NCBI GenBank assembly: GCA_020634575.1
Contig: JACKBM010000038.1
Span: forward strand, 1 to 64,000
DNA from: Ardenticatenales bacterium
Lineage (GTDB): Bacteria > Chloroflexota > Anaerolineae > Promineifilales > Promineifilaceae
Direction of reading: 5' to 3'
DNA length: 64,000 nucleotides
Shown here: positions 31,035 to 39,378 of the stretch, one piece after another
Layout: the number at the start of each line of letters is the position of its first letter
Numbering within the stretch: position 1 is the first letter of the stretch
The notes under the pieces: model-generated
The model's database searches: none
What the model saw: the letters and a program-made list of their open reading frames with translations, nothing else
Told to the model about the DNA's origin: nothing
Program-made: the position numbers and the translations under genes

Positions 31035-32387
31035 ATGAGTGTTGCCAGTCGTAATGCGCTGCTGTCAAAAGAGATCCCGCAACCGGCCGGTCTCCCATTT
31101 CTCGGTCAAACCTTGAATCTGGTTCAGGACCCGTTGGATTACCTGGTCCACAACTATTACCGTCATGGCCCGCTGTATCGCGTGCAGATGGGCTTCAAAA
31201 GCTACCTTGTCCTGGCGGGCCTGGACGCCAACCGGCTGCTGGCCCGCGCTGATGGTCAGCTTTTGGAAAGCTACACCTTGTTTGGCGGCTTCGCCCGCTA
31301 TACCAACAACGATATGATGCTGACAGCCCTTGACGGGCCGGAACATCGCTACCTGCGTAAGTTGATGCGCTATGGCTTTGCCCGCTCCCGGGCTACAGAT
31401 CATCTGGCGGCCATGTTTGCTGTTGTCGACGACCACGCCAGCCATTGGCAGGCCGGGCAAAAGCTGCCTATTCTGGAGATGATGCGCCGGCTTATCGTCG
31501 ATCAGCTGGGGATTATGACGACCAGTCTCAAGCCTGAAGGGTATTTTGACGACATCGTTTACTACCTCCACGTGATGCTGAGCACGGAGGTGTTGTTGAC
31601 GCTGCCGAAATGGTGGCGTCGGTTGCCGCGCTTCCGCCGGGCGGAGGCGCGCCTGATGCAGCTGGCTGAAGAGGTCCTGGCCTGGCATCGGGAATATCCG
31701 CCGGAGAGCAGCGGGCGACCGCGCGACCTGATTGATGATCTGCTGTCTAGTTCCCGCCCGGACGGGCAGCCGTTCAACCGGAATAACCTGATTCATACGG
31801 CGATTGGGCCGTACTTCGCTGGTGTGGACACATTAGCCAGCACGATGGCCTTCTACCTGGCCGCCCTGTTGCGGCAACCAGCGCTCCTGGCCGATATTCA
31901 GGCGGAGGTTGATGAGGTGTTGGCCACAACGGCCACTGCGGATTCTCTGCGGAGCCTGGAACGGCTGCATGCGGCGGCGGTGGAGACGCTGCGCCGTTAT
32001 CCGGTGACGCCGTTTACGCCGCGGGTAGCGGCTGAGCCTTTTGAGTTTGCTGGGTATGAGATACCGGCCGGTGCCGAGCTGATGTTTGCCCAGACGGTGA
32101 CCCATTTCCTGCCGGAGTATTACCCCGATCCCTATCGCTTCGATATCAATCGCTTTATGGATGGGAACAAAAACCGGATCACCAATGTTTTTACTCCGTT
32201 CACCGTTGGTGCGCATACTTGCCTGGGAGCGGGGCTGGCTGAAGTGCAGATGCTGGTGACGATGGCGGCGCTGTTGCGGCGGGTTGAGTTTGAGCCGCTG
32301 CCGGCGAATGAGCCGCTGCGCATCTGGGCCGCCCCTTTGCCTAACCCTGGTGCCGGGCTGACAGCGACGGTGCGCCGGCTGCGTTAG
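31035..32387 (+). CDS. Cytochrome P450
   Basis: A 450-residue P450 monooxygenase. The heme-binding loop FTVGAHTCLGAGLAE has its Cys ligand at codon 396. The I-helix oxygen-activation stretch is FAGVDTLAS, and the K-helix ExxR motif is VETLRRYP. I chose the ATG at 31035 because GGAG lies 6 bases before it and the N-terminal sequence then begins MSVASRN. A longer frame starts at 30978. There is no membrane anchor, so it is a soluble bacterial P450 needing a separate ferredoxin and reductase, neither of which is seen nearby. It could tailor the cluster's product, but it lies 6 kb from it and on the other strand. Confidence 0.93.
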   Translation: MSVASRNALLSKEIPQPAGLPFLGQTLNLVQDPLDYLVHNYYRHGPLYRVQMGFKSYLVLAGLDANRLLARADGQLLESYTLFGGFARYTNNDMMLTALDGPEHRYLRKLMRYGFARSRATDHLAAMFAVVDDHASHWQAGQKLPILEMMRRLIVDQLGIMTTSLKPEGYFDDIVYYLHVMLSTEVLLTLPKWWRRLPRFRRAEARLMQLAEEVLAWHREYPPESSGRPRDLIDDLLSSSRPDGQPFNRNNLIHTAIGPYFAGVDTLASTMAFYLAALLRQPALLADIQAEVDEVLATTATADSLRSLERLHAAAVETLRRYPVTPFTPRVAAEPFEFAGYEIPAGAELMFAQTVTHFLPEYYPDPYRFDINRFMDGNKNRITNVFTPFTVGAHTCLGAGLAEVQMLVTMAALLRRVEFEPLPANEPLRIWAAPLPNPGAGLTATVRRLR

Positions 32388-32525
32388 GCGGACCGGCCGG
32401 CGCGCCCCAATATTCAATTTGCTAGCTGCTGGGATGACATGCCGCACAGGCAGACTGCAGCCACCGCAGCCTGCCCGTGCAAAAATGGCATTTTAGAACA
32501 GTTGAATTGGCAAGGGAGGTGGGTT
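32388..32525. other. Short gap between convergent P450 and protoglobin genes
   Basis: This 138-base gap between the convergent stops includes one CCGGCCGG site near 32394. No hairpin with a T-tract was seen. Confidence 0.4.
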
Positions 32526-33068
32526 TTAATCGCCGGCAGAGGCGATCATCGATTCGAATAACGCTTTGCTGAAACCGGTGGTCTCAAGGAACATGTCCAT
32601 GCGGCGGTCATCATAAGATTGCAGCATGATGTTCAGGTCGATGTCCATGATCTTGTCCAGCGCCAGGTAACGCTCCATTTTGTCCGCAGCGTCGCCATAG
32701 TCAGTATCGACCATGGTCTTGACGTGGCCGCGGCAGAAGGACATGGCGCCGATAACCCAGCGCGGGTCCAGGCCAACTTCTACGTGGCGCTGACCAATGA
32801 CGTAACGCCGTTTCTGGTACGCTTCATCATAGCTACCGCCCGCCAGGCTAACCAGCCAGGCCGCCAGATGCTGACCCAGAATCTCGCGGCGCCCTTCTTT
32901 GGCATCCAGCAGATTCTTCAGCTTGTCATACTGATCCAGATTGGTGTAAAACGCTTCCACCAATGCCGGACCATGTTTCTCAAGCATCGGCTTCATGCTG
33001 GCCAGCAACTTGCTGTGCTCATCGGTTAACCCGCCGAAGCGACGCATTTCATTAATATCAAAGTTCAT
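32526..33068 (-). CDS. Protoglobin / globin-coupled-sensor-type heme protein
   Basis: A 180-residue single-domain protein matching the globin domain of globin-coupled sensors and protoglobins. The signature YVIGQRHVEVGLDPRWVIGA contains the expected proximal heme His (residue 95), with Trp 104 in the following helix. Length is that of the isolated domain, without a methyl-accepting, cyclase or kinase output. It is the last gene of the roadblock/MglA operon, 69 bp after a DUF4388-roadblock gene. An oxygen, NO or redox sensing input to that system is a reasonable inference. The sensed ligand cannot be told from the sequence. Confidence 0.87.
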   Translation of the reverse strand: MNFDINEMRRFGGLTDEHSKLLASMKPMLEKHGPALVEAFYTNLDQYDKLKNLLDAKEGRREILGQHLAAWLVSLAGGSYDEAYQKRRYVIGQRHVEVGLDPRWVIGAMSFCRGHVKTMVDTDYGDAADKMERYLALDKIMDIDLNIMLQSYDDRRMDMFLETTGFSKALFESMIASAGD

Positions 33069-33103
33069 TTTGATGCTGTTCCTCTTTTGCAGTTGTTAGG
33101 GCG

Positions 33104-33129
33104 AAGTGGGCTGCCTTGGCAGCCCACTT
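33104..33129. other. Perfect 12-bp hairpin within the signalling operon
   Basis: AAGTGGGCTGCC and GGCAGCCCACTT are separated by only two bases, in the 69-base gap between the DUF4388-roadblock gene and the protoglobin gene. There is no T-tract in the operon's direction. It could partly terminate transcription or protect upstream mRNA. Confidence 0.55.
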
Positions 33130-33137
33130 TGGGTTGA

Positions 33138-33977
33138 CTAGATGGCGCGGGCGAGATTGTCGGCTGCGTCGCGGCATTCCAGAAACGCCATACCGAGGTT
33201 GGCATCACGATTAGCCAGGGCCACAAAGGAAGCTTTGTCACCAACGCGCAGAGCGATGATGTTGCCACCCTCAGCCTTGATCAGCGTCTGGCTGATAGCA
33301 CCCTGACCGAGCTGTTGGGCGGAACGGCCCGCCAGACTCAGCAAACCGGCGGACACTGCCGCAACCCGGTCGCCGTCGACATTGCCATTCAGCACGCTTG
33401 CCAGCATCAGTCCGTCATTGTCCACGACCACGACACCTGTCAGGTCGCTGGAATTCCGAACCGTTTCCTGCAAAATCGCATTTAACTGTTCACTTTTACT
33501 TGCCATTTCGTTGTCTCCTGTAGATAGATTTGTCAATCTGTCAATCTCGGCTTGATCAGCCGGCGAAAGCTGTTGGAAAAAATCGGCATGTTCACCTTCG
33601 AAGAACTCTTCAAGTTCTGCCTCCGGGGCGCTGCCGTTGCGCAACTGAGATTCATCCATGCTGCGTAGGCCTTCCATTAATAGAAAATCCCACGACGCAC
33701 TAATGCTTTTCTGCGGGGAGGTGATATCGCGATCCACCTTGAATTCACCGCCAGGCCAGGTTAGTAGCTCATAAATGACGGTTTCACCAAATAATTTGGC
33801 CTTATCAGAGGCATTGATTTCGGCCACCTCGGCATGATAGGGCCGGCCGTCTTTAATGAAAACAGCGGCTAGACGGGAGTCCCGCCACAGCTCAATACGA
33901 GCGGTCGCGTTGTCTTGAATAATGGTCCCCACGAGTGAAGCCAGGTTAATATCTTGCAGATTTCCGACTAAAGCCAC
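33138..33977 (-). CDS. DUF4388 (PATAN-like) and roadblock/LC7 fusion protein
   Basis: A 279-residue protein. Residues 1-110 match DUF4388: GNLQDINLASLVGTII, then YELLTWPGGEFKVD and WDFLLMEGLR. A low-complexity linker follows. Residues 155-279 form a roadblock/LC7 domain (LTGVVVVDNDGLMLASVL and VAALAN-like strands), the class that includes MglB. Roadblock proteins regulate or scaffold Ras-like GTPases, and DUF4388 is a bacterial signalling module. An MglA-like GTPase lies in the same operon. The internal stretch before MASKSEQ could be a second start, giving a free roadblock protein, but that is speculative. Confidence 0.82.
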   Translation of the reverse strand: MALVGNLQDINLASLVGTIIQDNATARIELWRDSRLAAVFIKDGRPYHAEVAEINASDKAKLFGETVIYELLTWPGGEFKVDRDITSPQKSISASWDFLLMEGLRSMDESQLRNGSAPEAELEEFFEGEHADFFQQLSPADQAEIDRLTNLSTGDNEMASKSEQLNAILQETVRNSSDLTGVVVVDNDGLMLASVLNGNVDGDRVAAVSAGLLSLAGRSAQQLGQGAISQTLIKAEGGNIIALRVGDKASFVALANRDANLGMAFLECRDAADNLARAI

Positions 33978-34014
33978 GTTCTTAGCTCCGACATTTCAGC
34001 TACAGAGCGACTGC

Positions 34015-34572
34015 CTATATCAGATCGCCGTCTAATAAATCGTCTAGTTGGCGGAAAACTTCGTCCGCAAAATCGTCGCCGGTATCGGGCATGGCCGCGC
34101 TCCCAGCGTGCTCCCGGTTATGACGCGCCTCCTGAATGAGGCGGCCCAGCTCCTGGTGAGCTTGTTCGGCATAGAGCCGAACCATACCGAGCGTGACCTG
34201 GTGGGTAAATGCCGTTATCAGCAGCAATTCTTCATCAATTAAAGTGATGTACAGGTTGGCCGCTTTGCCTTCCAGCAGCAGCCGCTTAAACCCATGTGTC
34301 GCCCGTAGGCCCAGAAAATTACCTATCTCGGCGCCCGCTGCAAAGCCGCCGGCACTCAGGGCACCCAGGCCATCGCCCTGGGTCAGTGACAGGCGTCCGT
34401 GGTAAAGCATCAGGCGCCCGCTTATATCGGTGATCATGACCAGCGGCGAACCGATACGGTTCGATAGTTCTGCAAGGCACCGATCAGCAAGTTCATTCTG
34501 GGCCGCTGTAAAAGTTAAGGGATAGTGATGAGGAGCTGTCGTTTCCATTCTTACATGGTGACCCAGCATCAT
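34015..34572 (-). CDS. Roadblock/LC7-like regulatory protein, paralogue of 35967-36500
   Basis: A 185-residue protein with a roadblock-like core: RIGSPLVMITDISGRLMLYHGR, then GALSAGGFAAGAEIGNFLGL, and LLLEGKAANLYIT. The gene at 35967-36500 shares these blocks almost unchanged, so the two are paralogues, while their C-terminal acidic tails differ. The tail here ends DDFADEVFRQLDDLLDGDL. An ATG nine codons in (METTAPH) aligns better with the paralogue's start than the first ATG (MMLGHHV), so the annotated start may be eight codons too early. It is probably a partner of the MglA-like GTPase in the operon. Confidence 0.75.
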   Translation of the reverse strand: MMLGHHVRMETTAPHHYPLTFTAAQNELADRCLAELSNRIGSPLVMITDISGRLMLYHGRLSLTQGDGLGALSAGGFAAGAEIGNFLGLRATHGFKRLLLEGKAANLYITLIDEELLLITAFTHQVTLGMVRLYAEQAHQELGRLIQEARHNREHAGSAAMPDTGDDFADEVFRQLDDLLDGDLI

Positions 34573-34719
34573 AAATCTACCTATACTGTCATTGTCACGG
34601 ACAAACTGCGATCACAATCATTCTAGGTTAATCAGTGCCGGGCAAATATAGGATAATGGTCATTTTGGGCAGAGAGCATCCTTAAGATTAGTGATGGGGC
34701 GCCTGGTTGTTGGTGAAAC

Positions 34720-34764
34720 ACCCACCTCCCAGTGGTATCGTGTCAACCGGGATGGGAGGTGGGT
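34720..34764. terminator. 12-bp hairpin downstream of the DUF4388-roadblock gene at 34778
   Basis: ACCCACCTCCCA (34720-34731) pairs with TGGGAGGTGGGT (34753-34764) around a 21-base loop. It lies 13 bases past a minus-strand stop, inside a 205-base gap of the operon. There is no strong T-tract, so partial termination or processing is likely. Confidence 0.5.
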
Positions 34765-34777
34765 TCGCACCATGCGG

Positions 34778-35578
34778 CTATACCACCAGCTCTTTTTCTA
34801 CACTGTTCAGGCGATGACGCGCCAGGCCCAGATTGGAGGAAGAACGATCCAGGGCGAGATAAAGAAAGAGGCTGGGATTGTCATGAAGCATCCGAATCAG
34901 ATGATACTGCTCGGTCAGGGTGATGAGAATGTCCTCAATGCCGCCTTTGAGCTTAAGGTCCTTCATGACGGACATTTTGGCGCGGACAACATTGGTGTTG
35001 CCGGCCGCGGCCAGGTCGATGTTCATACCGCTGCCGATGGTGCCCAGGGTCAGACCACTTTCCCAGTCCACCAGGGCAGCGGCAATCGCGCCTTCAATCT
35101 TCATGACCGCTTCCAAAGTTTGTTCGATGTTTGCCATTTTCTCTTGCTCCTTGTTTACAAGCGCTAACTCATCAAAGTCAGCTGTCTCAAAATCCGTGAT
35201 ATCCGAAAACAGGTCAACCAGTGACGATTCACTGGTCATATCCAACTGGGCGCCAAAGCGTTCATCCCGCCGACGTAGCCCTTCCATCAACAGGAAGCCC
35301 CAGTTTTGTTGAATAGTGGTGGTGGGTGGTTTGATCTCTTTCTCGACCTGGAACCGGCCGGTTCGCCAGGTCAATAATTCGTACACGGCTTCTTCGCCGC
35401 TTAACGTCGTCGTTTCACCCGTCATTTGCACAGCATGGCACAGTTGACCTTCATCAAAGTACAACTTGCCAACGCGGTTATCCTGCTCAATCCGGATGAC
35501 CGCCTGGTGCCCATCCTGGACGATAAATTGAACCAGGGTCGGCAGGTCCATCGCCTCAAGGTTTCCGGCAATGTCCAT
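34778..35578 (-). CDS. DUF4388 and roadblock/LC7 fusion protein
   Basis: A 266-residue protein, paralogous in layout to the gene at 33138-33977. DUF4388 comes first (GNLEAMDLPTLVQFIV, YELLTWRTGRFQVEKE, WGFLLMEGLRRRDE), then an acidic linker (FSDITDFETADFDE). A roadblock/LC7 domain follows from about residue 145 (IEGAIAAALVDWESGLTLGT). The frame stays open upstream to 35686. I start at the ATG at 35578 because it opens with the DUF4388 motif and lies 2 bases after the previous stop, while the longer version would overlap that gene by about 100 bases. It probably acts with the MglA-like GTPase. Confidence 0.83.
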   Translation of the reverse strand: MDIAGNLEAMDLPTLVQFIVQDGHQAVIRIEQDNRVGKLYFDEGQLCHAVQMTGETTTLSGEEAVYELLTWRTGRFQVEKEIKPPTTTIQQNWGFLLMEGLRRRDERFGAQLDMTSESSLVDLFSDITDFETADFDELALVNKEQEKMANIEQTLEAVMKIEGAIAAALVDWESGLTLGTIGSGMNIDLAAAGNTNVVRAKMSVMKDLKLKGGIEDILITLTEQYHLIRMLHDNPSLFLYLALDRSSSNLGLARHRLNSVEKELVV

Positions 35579-35580
35579 TT

Positions 35581-35964
35581 TTAATTCTCCACCGTCATCT
35601 TGATCCGACGGGTGACACCATTCATCAGTCGCTTGTAGGGAATGTCTTCGTTCAGCAACAAAATCAAAATCAATTTTGATTCGCACGTGCTGAAGATGCG
35701 GCTGACAAATAGCTGGTTTTGCTTGTTGCGAATCACGATTTCCCGGCTGCCGGCCAGATTGAGCATCGCGAACCCCTGGCGGGCAGCCGCCAGCATAAAG
35801 CCGGCTACTGCTGCCGCCTTGTTGTCTTTGTCGTTGATGGTGTTAATTGGGATGCCGTCTTCAGTAGACAGGATAACCATCTCAATAGCCGGGTCGCGCT
35901 GCAGATCCAGAATGATTTCGGTGAGTTTTTCGGCTGTGCTGGATTTGGCTTGTTCGAGTATCAT
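35581..35964 (-). CDS. Roadblock/LC7 (MglB-like) protein
   Basis: A 127-residue stand-alone roadblock/LC7 protein. The sequence follows the family pattern: IEMVILSTEDGIPINTI at residues 28-44, a helix with AAAVAGFMLAAARQG, and strands REIVIRNKQNQLFVSRI and LILILLLNE. This length and shape match MglB-type GTPase regulators. It lies 2 bp from each neighbour in a tight gene string, so co-translation with the paired roadblock proteins is likely. It is the best candidate for the direct partner of the MglA-like GTPase, by inference. Confidence 0.82.
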   Translation of the reverse strand: MILEQAKSSTAEKLTEIILDLQRDPAIEMVILSTEDGIPINTINDKDNKAAAVAGFMLAAARQGFAMLNLAGSREIVIRNKQNQLFVSRIFSTCESKLILILLLNEDIPYKRLMNGVTRRIKMTVEN

Positions 35965-35966
35965 GT

Positions 35967-36500
35967 CTATTCCAACCCGCTATAAAACAGTTCGTCCAGT
36001 TGGCGGCCTACATCAGCCGAAAAGCCATCGCCGACTGCCAAAGATGAGTCATGCTCGGCCAGTTCGCGCGCCTTAATGGCTTCCTCGACGAGGACCATCA
36101 ATTCTTTGCGCGATTGATCGACAAAGATGCGGACCATGCCCAGTGTTGTCTGCTGCGTGAACGCTGTGATGAGCAACAACTCATCGCCAACGCGGGTGAT
36201 GTAAAGGTTGGCGGCATCCCCTTCCAAAAGCAGCTGGTTGAACCGCTTCCCGCGGCGCAGGCCAAGGAAATTGCCAATCTCTACCCCGGCCGCAAAACCG
36301 CCGGCACTCAAAGCGCCTAGCCCAGTCCCTTGAGCCAGGGAGAGCCGGCCGTGGTAAAGAATCAGCCGGCCGCTGATATCAGTGATCATCACCAGCGGCG
36401 AACCGATCCGGGTGGCCATTGCCAATATAATTTGCTCGATCTGTTTGTTCTGCTGCTCTGAAAACGTCAGTGGATACTGATGAGGTGTTTTTGTTGTCAT
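35967..36500 (-). CDS. Roadblock/LC7-like regulatory protein
   Basis: A 177-residue protein, paralogue of 34015-34572. It shares RIGSPLVMITDISGR, YHGRLSL, GALSAGGFAAG and EIGNFLGLR. These blocks suggest a roadblock fold binding a partner through conserved Gly/Ala-rich loops. The C-terminal tail is acidic and helical (FSADVGRQLDELFYSGLE), and its DELF/DDLL end is shared in spirit with the paralogue. The gene starts 39 bp after the MglA-like GTPase stop and overlaps nothing. Exact biochemical role is unknown. Confidence 0.75.
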   Translation of the reverse strand: MTTKTPHQYPLTFSEQQNKQIEQIILAMATRIGSPLVMITDISGRLILYHGRLSLAQGTGLGALSAGGFAAGVEIGNFLGLRRGKRFNQLLLEGDAANLYITRVGDELLLITAFTQQTTLGMVRIFVDQSRKELMVLVEEAIKARELAEHDSSLAVGDGFSADVGRQLDELFYSGLE

Positions 36501-36539
36501 ATTTTGCTGAGACCGGTCGCTAGACTCGGTAATCTTCCT

Positions 36540-37142
36540 TTACGAGGCAACCGCAGAGGTGGTTGACTTATGAATATTGGCAACAACTTTCTTGATGATG
36601 GCTTTGAGGGTTTCGCTGGTCCCCACGTTGTCAGTGGCTATAGCGGGAAAGTTCTGAGCAGAGGGCAGGGCCAGATAGCGCGCCAGCAAGGTCGCCTCGA
36701 CTGCGTCAGGCAAATCCTGTTTGTTGCATTGCAACACAAAGGGAATCTGCCGCGGATCATAACCGAGTGACTTGAGCTGCTGCCAGACATCAACCAGGGC
36801 GCGGCGGTTTGCCGTTAGCCGTTGCGCTGAAGAGTCCGCCACAAAAACCCAACCGTCGACATCCTTCATAACCAGCCGGCGTGTCGCTTCGTAATACGAT
36901 TGGCCGGGAACGGTATACAGCTTGAATTTTGGCTTGAAGCCATTAATTTCGTTGAGATCCAGCTGCATGAAGTCAAAAAATAAGGTTCGGTCCTGGCGCG
37001 TTTTGACCGAGACGAGGTCACTGCGCCGGTTGGCCGGCAAACGCTGGTGAATCATCTCCAGATTTGTCGTCTTGCCACTGAGCGGCGGACCACAATAGAC
37101 CAGTTTCAGATGGATTTCTTTTTGTGCCCAATTGATAAACAT
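36540..37142 (-). CDS. MglA-like small Ras-family GTPase
   Basis: A 200-residue GTPase. The P-loop is GPPLSGKTT near residue 18. The switch II region reads TVPGQSYYEATR, which has the Pro-Gly-Gln form typical of MglA-type prokaryotic GTPases. NKQDLP near 145 is the guanine-specificity motif. The N-terminus (FINWAQKEIHLKLVYCG) is also characteristic. In Myxococcus and relatives MglA sets cell polarity under control of the roadblock GAP MglB. Here it follows a response regulator-roadblock gene after 51 bp and precedes a string of roadblock genes. A dedicated GTPase switch module is therefore likely, not necessarily for motility. Confidence 0.9.
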   Translation of the reverse strand: MFINWAQKEIHLKLVYCGPPLSGKTTNLEMIHQRLPANRRSDLVSVKTRQDRTLFFDFMQLDLNEINGFKPKFKLYTVPGQSYYEATRRLVMKDVDGWVFVADSSAQRLTANRRALVDVWQQLKSLGYDPRQIPFVLQCNKQDLPDAVEATLLARYLALPSAQNFPAIATDNVGTSETLKAIIKKVVANIHKSTTSAVAS

Positions 37143-37193
37143 GACAGGTTTCTTGCTCGTTACAGACTGATAATGATGATGTTCTGGCTCTGA

Positions 37194-38081
37194 TTACGTG
37201 GTCTTGCCGCCGCGCTTGGGCGACCGGACCGGTGTTTCTGCGAAGAGCAGATCCAGAGCTTCGTCGACCGCCTCAGTGGCCAGGTCGTTTTCGCCCAGAG
37301 ATTGCGGGGCGATGCCGTCTATGATTTTGTGTAGCCGACTGGCTGTCTTTTGCGCGTAATAGCGGACCATACCGGCCTTACTCTTCGCGCCAAAAATGAT
37401 TGCCAGCAGGTGGTCTGAGTCGACAGCCAGAGCGTAAATGTCGTAATCGGGTCCTTCGTGGTAGCTGGATTTGAACTTTGATTCGTTGCCGAGCAAGCGC
37501 GCCAGTTCAACAGCTGCCATGTAGTTCGCGGCGATGAGAGCGCTTACGGCACTGACATCCAGGCTTGTATTTGTGCCAGCTTTACCCAACAGATAACCCT
37601 CGGTACGCAGCAGCAGGACGCAGTGCGCATTGGTATCCATCTGCAGGGTTGCCAGCGGCTCTTGCAACTCGTCATGGCCCGGCATGAGCTGGCCGGTGTG
37701 GCCGTTGCTGCGGATCTTGGCCACAGCGCTCATCACGATTTCGCGGACTTTACGAATGGGGAACGGCTTGACAAGATATTCGTCAAAGGTCACCATGTCC
37801 GGATCGTTTCTAATTGAGCGGACATCATAAGCCGTCATGAGGATGATTTGGGTGCTGGGCGATTGCGACCGAATCAGCTGGCCCAGTTCCACACCACTCA
37901 TGTTGGGCATTTTGTAGTCGGTGATGACGACATCGTATTTGTGTTTCTGGAGGAGCTCTTCTGCCACTTTGCCTTTGGTGGCGCGATCAACAATAAAATC
38001 GCCATCGATCGAGAGTTCTTCTGAGAGAATCTCGACCGTAGCAATATCGTCGTCGACAATGAGAACCCTTTTCTGCTGCAT
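37194..38081 (-). CDS. Response regulator receiver fused to a roadblock-like domain
   Basis: A 295-residue protein. Residues 1-125 are a CheY-like receiver with the acidic pair DDD at 10-12, phospho-acceptor Asp 55 (VVITDYKMPN) and conserved Lys in YLVKPFP near 108. The C-terminal part (about 140-260: CVLLLRTEGYLLGKAG, AANYMAAVELARLLGN, YDIYALAVDSDHLLAIIFG) has the strand-helix-helix-strand pattern of a roadblock/LC7 domain. A short acidic and basic tail ends it. It is the first gene of the operon. Phosphorelay input could thus reach the MglA-like GTPase directly through a roadblock interface. The cognate kinase may be the orphan at 29656-30972. Confidence 0.83.
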   Translation of the reverse strand: MQQKRVLIVDDDIATVEILSEELSIDGDFIVDRATKGKVAEELLQKHKYDVVITDYKMPNMSGVELGQLIRSQSPSTQIILMTAYDVRSIRNDPDMVTFDEYLVKPFPIRKVREIVMSAVAKIRSNGHTGQLMPGHDELQEPLATLQMDTNAHCVLLLRTEGYLLGKAGTNTSLDVSAVSALIAANYMAAVELARLLGNESKFKSSYHEGPDYDIYALAVDSDHLLAIIFGAKSKAGMVRYYAQKTASRLHKIIDGIAPQSLGENDLATEAVDEALDLLFAETPVRSPKRGGKTT

Positions 38082-38385
38082 AGATTTCTTCCCAAATCAA
38101 ATAGACCTGCTACATTACTGCCGCCCTGGCGACAGTGTGCAAGCAACCATCAGCTTCTTATTCTCAAACATTGGCGAGAATGTGGGGTTAGAAGTTTGTT
38201 ATGATGATGGTTTCCTTACTTCCTGAATTTATTTTAGAGAAGCATTTTGGAAACAGACATAGGATAAAAGTAATTAATCGAAGGGAAGGAAGGGTGAATG
38301 TGGGGACCCAGAATCTGTTCGCGCGGCGCTGCAAAGATGATGTTTCCATTGCGCACAACTTCTGTTCACATTTGGCAAAACTGAT
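38082..38385. promoter_or_regulatory. Upstream region of the MglA/roadblock operon
   Basis: The 304-base gap precedes the response regulator gene and also follows the zinc-ribbon stop. It is noticeably AT-richer than the coding DNA around it and contains no credible gene. It probably holds the operon promoter. No specific motif is claimed. Confidence 0.4.
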
Positions 38386-38598
38386 TTAGCTCAATAATGG
38401 CAGGCGGGGCGCACCCAGCCGTTCGAGGATAAGATGAACGGGGAGCGGGCTTCGGTAGGAGCAGGTGGGGCAGGCCAGAGAGTTGCGCCGGATATCCAGG
38501 GGCGTGCCGATGCCGCAGCGGGGGCAACAGACGGCGGCGTGGCGACCGGCCGGTTGTTCCTCTTTTGTTTCGCTGTCGTCGTTTACAGGCGGTGCCAT
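38386..38598 (-). CDS. Small zinc-ribbon protein
   Basis: A 70-residue protein with two CxxC knuckles (CPRCG and CPTCS) 16 residues apart between their first cysteines, the layout of a one-zinc ribbon. The ATG at 38598 is preceded by AGAGG at a good distance, so I prefer it to the upstream ATG at 38658. Similar tiny ribbons often accompany transcription or translation proteins, but I recognise no family. The C-terminus is hydrophobic and rich in Leu/Pro. Confidence 0.65.
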   Translation of the reverse strand: MAPPVNDDSETKEEQPAGRHAAVCCPRCGIGTPLDIRRNSLACPTCSYRSPLPVHLILERLGAPRLPLLS

Positions 38599-38694
38599 GT
38601 GACCTCTTATTATGTCAATAAGATGGCCCAAGTTTAGCACGAGATCTGGCTGGAGCAACCCCCTGGTACGCAGAGACTCGATGAGGCCGCTCTA

Positions 38695-38755
38695 AGAGAC
38701 CCGATGGCTGCGAACGATGCTGATGGCTAGCGCCGACCGAAGCCATCGGGTCTCT
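38695..38755. repeat. Palindromic repeat element, copy 1
   Basis: AGAGACCCGATGGCT (38695-38709) and its perfect complement AGCCATCGGGTCTCT (38741-38755) enclose a 31-base centre. A near-identical element lies at 40305-40365. The right arm plus flank of this copy (38741-38766) is the exact inverse complement of the left flank plus arm of the other (40294-40319), a 26-base match. The element sits downstream of the LysE gene. Confidence 0.85.
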
Positions 38756-38781
38756 GCGCCAGGCGCCAGCCAGCGGGTCTC

Positions 38782-39378
38782 TTAGCTCCGCAACAGGATC
38801 CAGAGGGCCACACCCGCCAGCAGCACCCCGAAGATTTTGCCCTGCCAGCGTTGGCCAAACTCCGAGCGGAACAGAGTTTGCAGCAGGCTGCCCCCAATGA
38901 CCCAGGTCAGTAGGCTGCCAATGATCAGACAGAACAGCGCTATTGTCAGGACAATCAATTCGCTGCGACTGGCGCTGGTCGGGTCCAGGAACTGGGTGTA
39001 CATGATCAGCGGCACGGTCAGCGCCTTGAAGTTGAAAAATTGCAGCAGCGCCCCCGTGCGGAAGCCCAGCCTGGCTTCGCCGTTCCCTTTTAGCCCTGAC
39101 GAGCGGAACAAGACCCAGGCCAGGTAGAAAAGATAGGCGGCGCCGGCCAGCTTGAAGACGCTGAACAGCCGGGGGTAGCGGAACAGAATTTCACCGATGC
39201 CGAACGCCATTACGGCGATCTGCACGGCAAAGACGACAAAGATGCCCCAGACAACCGGCAAGGTGCGCCGCACCCCGTACTGCGCTGACGTGGAAGAGAC
39301 GAGGATGTTGGCCGGCCCTGGGCTGATGGTGATCGGAAAGAAGGTCAGGAACCAGGCAATGGCGAGCTGTGCGTTCAT
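38782..39378 (-). CDS. LysE/RhtB family amino-acid exporter
   Basis: A 198-residue inner-membrane exporter with about six hydrophobic helices. The N-terminal motif (ITISPGPANILVSSTSAQYG) is the LysE/RhtB signature, and the length is standard. Members export lysine, homoserine, threonine, leucine or similar compounds. Its start overlaps the AraC-family regulator's stop by 4 bp (ATGA), so the two form an operon in which the regulator probably controls the exporter. The pair is bounded by inverted copies of a palindromic repeat. The substrate cannot be named from the sequence. Confidence 0.88.
   Translation of the reverse strand: MNAQLAIAWFLTFFPITISPGPANILVSSTSAQYGVRRTLPVVWGIFVVFAVQIAVMAFGIGEILFRYPRLFSVFKLAGAAYLFYLAWVLFRSSGLKGNGEARLGFRTGALLQFFNFKALTVPLIMYTQFLDPTSASRSELIVLTIALFCLIIGSLLTWVIGGSLLQTLFRSEFGQRWQGKIFGVLLAGVALWILLRS

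Noticed and set aside
34691..35167. 158-codon plus-strand frame over the DUF4388-roadblock gene and its downstream hairpin
   Set aside because: It is a mirror of the minus-strand gene and has no domain.
35579..35686. Longer start of the DUF4388-roadblock gene at 34778
   Set aside because: It would overlap the upstream roadblock gene by about 100 bases and adds a segment without similarity to the paralogue.
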